Assembly (NCBI RefSeq): GCF_030445035.2
Contig: NC_080678.1
Span: 119,665,947-119,729,946, forward strand
DNA: 64,000 nucleotides
Direction: 5' to 3'
DNA from: Dasypus novemcinctus
Lineage: Eukaryota > Chordata > Mammalia > Cingulata > Dasypodidae
Shown: in pieces, positions 56,780 through 64,000 of the stretch
Layout of the letters: each line of letters opens with the position of its first letter
How positions within the stretch are numbered: position 1 is the first letter of the stretch
Notes under the pieces: model-generated
Told to the model about the DNA's origin: nothing
What the model saw: the letters and a program-made list of their open reading frames with translations, nothing else
Database searches by the model: none
Made by a program: the position numbers and the translations under genes

Positions 56780-57015
56780 TGGCTCTGAAGCCGTGTTCCT
56801 GGGTTCAAATCCAAGCTCTTCCACTTACTTGCTATGTGACCTTGGGCTAGCTATTTCACCTATTTGTGCCTCAGATTCCTCCTCGACTAATGAAGAGGAT
56901 AATAATAGTTCCATGCCACAAGGTTGTCATGAGGATGAAGCCAGGGACAGAAAGGCAGGAAACGTCTGTAAGTCCTTAGCACAATGCCCCGTCCACAGTA
57001 ATCATTACACATGTT
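56780..57015 (+). repeat. MIR SINE, nearly full length
   Basis: The best MIR in the window: 'cctgggttcaaatccaagct', 'cttgctatgtgaccttgggc', 'gtgcctcagattcctcctcg', 'ataataatagttccatgcca', 'aaggttgtcatgaggatgaa', 'cttagcacaatgccccgtcc'. Confidence 0.93.
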
Positions 57016-57139
57016 TGCCATTGTTGTTCCTGCGGTTATTATCAGGAGAATACAGAGACACGATCTTTATCCCCAAGAGAATGGGAGTTCCAGTAGGGAC
57101 AGGAAAGGAAATTTATGTTTCTAATCTGATGGGTGGAAG

Positions 57140-57300
57140 GAGTTATCAGTAAGCCCACTTCACAGATAAGGAAACTGAGGCTCCAAAACGTAGCTCAAGT
57201 TCCCAGAGGGTCCCAGCTCTAAGTTGCAGGGCTGGGATTCAGGGCCAGATCGTGCGTGTGGCTCCAAAGTCCACGCTCTTTCAACAAGCCTGCGCTGCCT
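57140..57300 (-). repeat. MIR SINE
   Basis: 'cccacttcacagataaggaa', 'actgaggctccaaaacgtag', 'ttgcagggctgggattcagg', 'gctctttcaacaagcc': reverse MIR. Confidence 0.88.
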
Positions 57301-57560
57301 CTCAGTCTGGCAGGGAGATAAGCCGCATACACAAATAGCTGTAATCCAAGGTAGAAAGTGATAAGTGCCAAACAGGGCCGATAAAGGCCCTTGGGAGGGC
57401 GGGAGCCTGCCCGCCTCGGGAGGGTGAAGGGGTGGAGGGCAGGGCAGGCTTCTCAGAGTGGGTGACAGCTGGGCACAGCCTCGAAGGCGGAGCAGCTCTG
57501 GAAGGGCAGATCGGGACTTTCCAGCAGGAGGGGCCAGCGTGAGCAAAGACAGGGTCACTG
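57301..57560 (-). repeat. L2 LINE fragment
   Basis: 'aagtgataagtgccaaacag', 'aggcttctcagagtgggtga', 'gagcaaagacagggtcac': reverse L2 order. A C12 run follows at about 57569. Confidence 0.65.
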
Positions 57561-57784
57561 TGCCCTCCCCCCCCCCCCCCACCTGGCATGGTGACCTGGA
57601 AAGGGAGGAAAGGGGGGACAGAAGAAAGGCAGAGAGAGGAGAGGGGAAGGAAGGTTGGCTACACACCAAGCTCAGCCCAGGAACTACCCCCACCGCCACC
57701 CCCCACACGCAGGGAGATGGGATCGTGAGTTACCTCCAGTTCTCCCGAGGTCTCCCCGGGACAGAGGGTCCTTGTGCCCCGACA

Positions 57785-57930
57785 CCCTAGAGAATTGTTT
57801 CAGGACCTCCAGACCGGATGTGGCTCCCAACAGTCATGTTCTGCTCAACACCAGGAAGAACTTTCTCACAAGTCAAGCTGGACAGGGCTTCTCCGTGGAG
57901 CAGGGGCTGCAGTGCGGGGGAGCGGGCTTG
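57785..57930 (+). repeat. L3/CR1-type LINE relic
   Basis: 'accaggaagaactttctcac' and 'tggagcaggggctgcagtgc' match the sense strand of CR1/L3 3' ends (aggaagaacttcctnac ... tggaacaggctgcc). Confidence 0.6.
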
Positions 57931-58354
57931 CGAGAGCTGACTGTTGCATTTTCAGCCCGCTCAATGTTAAATTGACAGCTTGAAATCGCCACGGTGGGAT
58001 TATTTACACCATGGAAATTGGCAAATGCTACAAATCAGGTTTTCCCCACTTGGGAGAGTTGGAGGGTAAACATCTGCCAGCACTCCACTCTCCGCTGGCA
58101 AGAGGTCTGCTACAGGAGGGAGTGAGCTCTCCACGCCGGGGAGGGCGCAAGCAGAGACAGTCACCTGGGAAGGAGGAGGCTAAGGTGTGCTGCTTTGTGA
58201 GGGGCTCCAACGAGCTGATCTCAGAGGCCCCTTTCTGAGAGCCCAGGAAAAGTTTGCTTCAAGGTAAAAAGCCTAGGTCGGGGCAATTACTCACGCCAGG
58301 CAATCATTAACCACTTGACCCAGAAGTGGCAGTAGGGCAGGGACCTGAGGAGCC
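57931..58354. other. Unique DNA with a possible ancient conserved element
   Basis: 57950-58050 carries 'gacagcttgaaatcgccacg', 'gtgggattatttacaccatg', 'gaaattggcaaatgctacaa'. It feels like an old repeat or conserved element but I cannot name it. The rest is unclassified. Confidence 0.35.
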
Positions 58355-58470
58355 ACATGTTTGCAGATTTCACAGGTGGAAAGCCTGGGCCCACCCAGAA
58401 GAAGCGACTCATCCAAGGCCACACAGCAAGTCAGGGCAACACTGGGACTGGAACACGTGTCTCCCACCTC
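58355..58470 (-). repeat. MIR SINE
   Basis: 'gcagatttcacaggtggaaa', 'ccaaggccacacagcaagtc', 'tgggactggaacacgtgtct'. Confidence 0.85.
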
Positions 58471-58549
58471 CCAGCCCAGGGCCCCTTCAAGGGCCTGTGA
58501 GAAGTGGCCCCAGCAGGGCAGCTCTTCACTGGGACATCTTTCTGCCCAG

Positions 58550-58670
58550 GAGTGTTTGGTGTCCATCTCCCCACCAGAAGGAAAGTTCTATGGCAGAATG
58601 GGCCACGTGCCCAGTTTCGTGCCTGGCACCTAGCAGGTTTGACAAATACTTGCTGCTGAGGCTGAGTGGC
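58550..58670 (+). repeat. L2 LINE 3' end
   Basis: 'gtgcctggcacctagcaggt' followed by 'tgacaaatacttgctgctga'. Confidence 0.65.
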
Positions 58671-58759
58671 TGGGGTCCTGTCTCCCAGAGGCAATGGGGG
58701 CGGGGGGCTGGGCAGGCCATCCCCTGATGTCATTACCTCCCAGGTCCCCACTCCTGCTT

Positions 58760-58910
58760 AGTATCATGCAGTCAGGAGATCGCGGTTCACATCTCAACTC
58801 TGCCCCTTCTTGAGCGACTTTGGCCAAAATACTGGGTGCCCTGAACCCTCAGTTTACCCATCGGCAAGTGGGTTGTGTGATCCCAGCCTGCCTCTTGAGG
58901 CTGTGGCCCT
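58760..58910 (+). repeat. MIR SINE
   Basis: 'cggttcacatctcaactctg', 'gagcgactttggccaaaata', 'cctcagtttacccatcggca'. Confidence 0.8.
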
Positions 58911-59919
58911 CAGGTGAGAAGTAGAAGTGTACTTTACAAACGTCAGTGTGCTGTGCCCCTAGGAAGAGGGGGGTGTGCGCTGGCTCCGGGGGCTCAGCGG
59001 GGAGCAGGGTTTCAGATGGACACTGGGCAACGGTCCACTTGTTGCTATCTCAGGGTAGATGTTTGGGGCAACCTGGACCGGATCAGCTCACGGGGAGGCT
59101 CCAGGTGCAAAACAGAACTCACCATCCCGACAGCGGGCAGGGAGGATGAAATAAAGACAGCAAGGGAGAGTTGGCTTCTCAGACCAAGTCTCTGAAGCAG
59201 AGGGAACAGGCAAACCAGCGACTTTAATTAAAACGCACTTTTGTGTCTCTGCAGAGCCATTTGTCGCCCTCACCCCAAAGCCTTCACGACTGCAAAGCAT
59301 CCTAAGATGTGCACTGAGAACTGGAGACCACCAAGGCGGGTGGGCCTGGGGGTAGAAAATCCTGATGTGTCCTGAAATCCAACCAGTGTTCCAGATGATT
59401 CCACAGAGGATTTCTGCAACTTTCCCAGACAGGCCTTCGAAATCCCATCCTGTTAGGGTGGGGGGACAGGCTAGTGAGGAGAGAGGCATAGCCCATCGGG
59501 CATGGGTGGGCGAGGAAGGAAAGCAGGGGTGCCTATGGCCCTCCCAAGTGGCATCCAAATTTTGCCAAGAGGGCAAGGGCAGAGGGCAGCCCAGAGTGCA
59601 GGCCAGGGACACAGGTGGGTGTCCAGGGAGGGGCTGCAGCCTCAGCCTGGGCCCCAGTGGACGTAAGCTAGAAAGGCTGTGAATCCAGCCGGGCCCCGGG
59701 CCCGCCGGGCTCTCAGCAACTTCCTGTTTGGTGGGGATTCTGGTTGGCACCAGCTGCAGTCAGGAGCAATGCCTGGATTTCTTTTTCTTCCTTTTTTTAA
59801 TTTTTTGGGGGAGAGGACTGGAGCTACTCATTGAAGAGCTCAGCCTCATGGTGGCATCTGGCACTGTGTGTCCTAGAAAAGGGCCACAGTTGTAGGGGCC
59901 CATGGCTGGCTGCGAGGTG
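58911..59919. other. Unique DNA, no gene seen
   Basis: A 220-codon minus-strand frame (59088-59750) has no recognisable domain. T-rich patch at 59775-59810. Nothing supportable. Confidence 0.4.
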
Positions 59920-60030
59920 TCAGACGGCACTTCGTACTGGGATCCTGCTGCTGCCCCCACACTGCTGTGTGACCTTGGGCAGGCCCATGCCCCACTCTGG
60001 TCTGAGTTTCCTTATAGTCCCTAGCACCCC
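59920..60030 (+). repeat. MIR SINE fragment
   Basis: 'actgctgtgtgaccttgggc', then 'gagtttccttatag'. Confidence 0.7.
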
Positions 60031-60279
60031 AGCAGAGCTTGCCTTCTGGGCTCCACTCCATGCCAACTCCCCTCCTTCCCCCAAACTCTCAGAGCAGCAT
60101 TTGGAGGGGACCACTCTGTCCTGATAGCCTGTGAGCACCCAAAGAGCTGGGGCTGGCTCACCCTGAGTGCCCTTCACAGCCCTTACTTCACCTGCCTGCT
60201 GTCGGTCACTCGGGCTCTGCACTGGGTGCTGAGATAGAGTGGAGAAACTTCCTACAGCCTGCAGATCCGGGGAAGCCAG
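60031..60279. other. Unique DNA
   Basis: Nothing recognised. Confidence 0.4.
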
Positions 60280-60475
60280 TGACAGGTCAAATAACTATTC
60301 TAACTGCTGAGGCACCACACTGGCCAAACGCAACTCCCTGTGCCTCGGTTTCCTCGTCTGTAAAATGGGAATATTACTACTACTACTACTCAGCCTGTAA
60401 AGCTGCAGTGGGGACTAGCGGAGTTAAGGTATACGAGACGCTCTGTGCCTGGCACGTGGTGCGATCCTAAGAAGT
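60280..60475 (+). repeat. MIR SINE
   Basis: 'tgtgcctcggtttcctcgtc', 'tgtaaaatgggaatattact', a short (ACT)n expansion at 60375-60392, 'gtgcctggcacgtggtgcga'. Confidence 0.88.
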
Positions 60476-60640
60476 CACTGCTCTGACGGTGAGGGGGGTG
60501 CAGGAAGCACGGAACATGGAGGGAGAGAGCATACCTGGCGGAGCTCCGGGGAGGTTTCCCAGCAGGTGGCTGTAGATGTGGCCCAGGACAGAGGTACAGC
60601 ATGAACACAGGCATGGAGGCTAAGAGGCAATTCGGGAAGC
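60476..60640 (-). repeat. L2 LINE fragment (weak)
   Basis: 'ggggaggtttcccagcaggt' and 'agcatgaacacaggcatgga' are diverged reverse L2 words. Confidence 0.45.
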
Positions 60641-60919
60641 CACCCAGCATGGCCCTCCGTCAACGTCAGGGCAAGGGCACGTGAGCCTTGAGGTGGGAAG
60701 GCTCCATGTCCAGTGGCGGATGGGAGAGGCTCAGGCCAAGATCTGCTCCCATTCCCTTGCCCCTTGCCAAGGAGGAGGCACCTGCGGGGCCCCGGGTATA
60801 GGAGCGATCAGGAAGGAGGCAGGAGGCTTGGCCCCCTGGAGGCTTGTTGCCAACTTTCCCACCAGTGCTAGACACACAAGCTCCCAGACTGCCCCTCCGG
60901 AGGTGGCACTGGCAAGTGA

Positions 60920-61130
60920 AGAGGCAGTGCACTGGTTAGGAGACTTGAATCCTGCTCGAGCTCTGACACGTCACAGCCGTGCCACCCTGCATAAACCACC
61001 GCCCCCTTCAGTGCTCACTTCAGTCATTTGTAAAATGGGGATCAGAATCAAATCCATCCCAACCTCCAAGGGCTGGCGGGAGGCTCTGAGGGTGAGAGCA
61101 GTGCCTGCAAGGTGTGGTTAGGATCAACAC
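60920..61130 (+). repeat. MIR SINE, nearly full length
   Basis: 'gcagtgcactggttaggaga', 'cttgaatcctgctcgagctc', 'acttcagtcatttgtaaaat', 'ggggatcagaatcaaatcca'. Confidence 0.85.
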
Positions 61131-61242
61131 CCACCTGCAGCCCGGACACACATTGCCCTGGACAGCTCCCTCCACGTGCGTGTGTTTTCCTGTCTCCACC
61201 CGGCTCTCCCCTAAAGAGGACTGTAGCTCACGCTAAGGAGAG

Positions 61243-61684
61243 TGTGATGGGTAGAAGCCGTATGGACCCCATAAAAGTGTGTTCTTAAAGTCAATCCAAG
61301 CCTGTGGGTGTAAACTCACTGTAAGCAGGATCCTTTGGTGAGTAGGACCTTAAGATGTGACCCTCTTCATTTAGGGTGGGTCTTAATCCTCTTCCTGGAG
61401 TCCTTAAAAATGGGATGAGTGCAGAGAAAAAGTCAGAGAGAGAGCCAGGGAACCAAGAAGTTGAAGGCAACGAAACTTAGGAGAGCCCAACAGATGCCGC
61501 CATGCGACAGAGGAGTCCAGGATCACCACAGCTGGTCTTGGGGGAGAAAGCTTCACCTGGTGATGCCTTGATGTAGACATTTTCATGGTCTCAGAACTGT
61601 AAGCTTGAAAGTTAATGCAGTCCCACTGTTAAAAGCCAGCCCATTTCTAGTATATTGCTTTTGGCAGCCTAGCAGACGAGAACA
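61243..61684 (+). mobile_element. Solo ERVL-type LTR
   Basis: Starts TGTGATGGGTAGAAGCCG and ends about 'gcagacgagaaca'. 'aaagtgtgttcttaaagtca', 'aagcctgtgggtgtaaactc', 'gggtgggtcttaatcctctt', 'gatgccttgatgtagacatt', 'aaaagccagcccatttctag'. Its last 130 bp resemble the LTR at 20151-20753. Flanks GAGAG and AGGAG do not form a clean duplication. Confidence 0.72.
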
Positions 61685-63454
61685 AGGAGGAAGGCTTAGA
61701 GCTACAAACTGTAGGACAATTGGAAGCAAAAGTGCTGTCGATGTCCCCCATGCAACCTGCCTTCTCTCGCTTGGCAAATGGGGAAACAGGCATGGAGAAG
61801 GCTGGGTTGAGCTCCAGTCCTGAGGCAGGCTCTCAGGCTACTCCCAGGAGCCTCGCATGGAAGATGCCCAGGGGCTGCCTGCATTGGCCTGGCATCCAGA
61901 ATGTTCCTCCAGATTCTTGTGGCTCATCCTTGGTGAAGAAAGGTCAGCAGATGCTCTTCCGTTAGTCTCCATGGAATCCAAAGGGCATAAAATCCTCCTA
62001 TCTCGGGGCGCTCAGCCCACCACCCAGCCTACTGGGGAGGACAGGGGTGAGCATGGGCACTCTGGGCTCCTTCTCAATCAGCTACCCCCAGGGGCCTCAG
62101 CCCCAGTGGACACACAGCACTTCCGTCCCCAAGCGTACTACTTGCTAAAGAAACCTAGCTTGCAAACCGATTATGGGCGAGTCCAGCACAGTGGCAGTGG
62201 TGGGGGTGGGGAGGAGGGGAGGAGAGGGAACTGCTTCTAGGGAGTAGATAGTGAGGCTAGAGCTTGCATAGCCAGAGGTCCAACGCCCTGGGAGGTTCTT
62301 GGGGGCATCTCCGGAATACTAGGCCTGTTGTTCAGCTGGCATCTAATACACGTTGCCTGGCCGAGTTCTCCTGTGAGGTTGGATGGGAGGGGTGTGACCC
62401 ACGATGGGCGTGCCTCCTGCTGCTCAGGTCAGGGAAGGCTTCCTCGAGGCAGTGGCAGGTGAGCCAGTCTTGGTCCGGGGGGCAGAGCTCCACGATGGAA
62501 ACGCAAAGCAGCCCGCCTGGGGGCAGGACACCCAGGAGCCAAGGTCTGCAGGCTGGGAAGGGGTGGGCTCAGAAGTGGAGGAGGCAGTCTGGTTGACAGA
62601 CTGGGAGGAGGCAGACCAGCGGGAGCCCAGAAGTCTGAAGGGCAGACCCCCTCTTTGGGAGGCCCTCCTGACCACCCACCAGGGGCACAGAACTTGGAGC
62701 TGGGCAGGATGCAAATGCCTCCTGAATTCAACAAGTGATGAAGACTAAATGTACCCCCTTTGCCCCGCTGGCCACCACAGGGTCCCGATGCTTGCCTGGC
62801 AGGGGGTGAGACTCTGGATGGTCACCTTGGCTGCACCCTAGCTAGCAGTCAGGGGACACTCCCTCCCATCCAATTTCATAGTAGAACTCTTCCAGGCAAG
62901 TGCCCATTCTTCACCCACAGCACTGGAGCCAAATCCTGGCGCCCGCCCAGTAGCCCTGAGAGGCTGAGCAGCCTCCTGCCTCAGGTAAAAGTACACCTGC
63001 TGGCCTTCCCCTGGCCGTCCCACGGAGGGCGCCTTGGCCTCCCACTAGGAAGCTTTCCAGGTCCTCCCACCACGGCCTCCTCCTAGCCCCCTGAGCCCCC
63101 TGCCTCCCCTCCTTGGGCCTGAGCCCAAGCAAAAGGCTTCTCTCCTGCTGAGGGCTCCCAGACTGTGGGGAATTCACAGCCCTTGAGTGTGCTCTGAAGT
63201 GGGCACAGGCCGGCCCTGTACCAGCACCAGCAGCTGGCCCTCTCGGCCCCGGCCCTCCTAATGGGTGCCAAGGCTGCCTCCAGAGCTGGGGGGTTTACGG
63301 GCTTGCATTGGCTGAGCAGGATGCACCTTCTGCCTCTCCTTGGTAGGGGATGGGGATGGTGCTTTCCTCTCTGGCCCTCCCGCACCGAGGTCCCCAGGCC
63401 ACCAGTGGCTTAGGCCAAGAGGGTGTGGGCTCAGGCCCATTGCCACCACGAGAC
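61685..63454. other. Unique DNA with weak MIR traces
   Basis: Reverse MIR-like words at 61745-61800 ('cttggcaaatggggaaacag'). Otherwise unclassified; no gene supported. Confidence 0.4.
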
Positions 63455-63835
63455 CCTGTGCTCCATTTACAGGGGCCCAGAGAGGGAGAGCGACTTACCC
63501 AAGGCCACACACCAAGTCCATGGCTAAACTGAGATGAGGCTGTGCAGCTGGGGCTCAGTGCTGGTGGGAAATTCTGTAATGAGGCCCTGCGTTTGAATTC
63601 TGCCTGGCCTTGGGCAAATCACTGGCAACTGTTTCCTTGTTTCCTTGGAAGGAAACCTTCCCCCAGGCAATGTGAGAATTCTAGGCGCTGATGTCCATAC
63701 GCTCTAGCCACAACACCTAGCGTACAGTAGACACTAAATCACAGCTTCTTCCAAGACCCCACAGGGATCCAATGCGAAAACTCCTGCCCCATCATCATTT
63801 CCCTAGATGGAGGAAGCAAAGTCCCCAGAGGCCCA
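63455..63835. repeat. Cluster of three MIR fragments
   Basis: Reverse MIR at about 63455-63545 ('cccaaggccacacaccaagt'), plus-strand MIR at 63585-63740 ('tgcgtttgaattctgcctgg', 'gccttgggcaaatcactggc', 'tagcgtacagtagacactaa') and a reverse piece at about 63745-63835. Confidence 0.65.
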
Positions 63836-64000
63836 GGCTGGGCAGACCCAGGCCCTGGGCTGGGTTTCTGGGACTGCATGCCAGGCTGGGGGGTGCTGAC
63901 CTCACCCCTCCATGCTACTGCTCTTCTACTGGACAACTTCTCCCAGGGCTTCTTTCTGCCCTGTGTGGTCACCATTTCATGATTTCCAGAGGTAAAGGGC
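63836..64000. other. Unique DNA to window end
   Basis: No gene or repeat recognised. Confidence 0.4.

Overview
This is mammalian nuclear DNA, most likely from a xenarthran (armadillo, sloth or anteater). The main evidence is five tRNA-derived SINEs of the type I recognise as the xenarthran DAS family. Each has a head like that of a tRNA, an A-rich tail and, in every case, flanking direct repeats. The ancient mammalian repeats MIR, L2, MaLR LTRs and L3/CR1 are also plentiful. The species call rests on recognising these families; I could not search a database.

I find no convincing host protein-coding exon and no functional RNA gene. The long open frames in the GC-rich parts are chance products of base composition or of a stop-free tandem repeat. 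The window reads as intergenic or intronic DNA whose recoverable content is mostly mobile elements.

Layout. 1-22 kb: GC-rich DNA with a LINE tail at the very edge, MIR and L2 relics, three DAS SINEs (4.4, 10.5, 11.8 kb), a 1.6-kb minisatellite of about 15-bp units (5.33-6.95 kb), MaLR-like and ERVL-like LTRs (about 10 and 20.2-20.75 kb) and a probable hAT relic (15.9-16.3 kb). 22-28.8 kb: a transition zone with two MaLR LTRs, a 1.4-kb L2 fragment, an L1 3' fragment and a 1.16-kb LINE-tail element with target-site duplications. 28.8-35.1 kb: an AT-rich, old, decayed L1 split by two LTR-like insertions and two DAS SINEs. 35.1-43.5 kb: an ERVL-type (class III) provirus with paired LTRs, a 5-bp GGTTG duplication, a tRNA-Leu-like primer site, broken gag, protease, RT, RNase H, integrase and a 3' dUTPase, and no env. 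Two LINE-tail elements with clean duplications interrupt it. 43.5-64 kb: GC-rich DNA again, with many MIR/L2 relics, a GATA/GATG microsatellite, another MaLR LTR, a CpG-rich block at 54.95-55.47 kb, AT-rich islands that may be conserved non-coding elements, and an ERVL-like LTR at 61.2-61.7 kb.

The two most interesting items are these. The LINE-tail copy at 39,154-40,264 carries an abrupt sequence switch exactly where a longer relative (27,599-28,760) has a good 3' splice site, which suggests a retrotransposed spliced LINE transcript. The 5.3-6.95 kb minisatellite has a regular 126-bp higher-order period and is open in several frames without evidence of being a gene. The nested insertions give a readable order of events: L1 first, then LTRs and the ERVL provirus, then LINE tails and SINEs.
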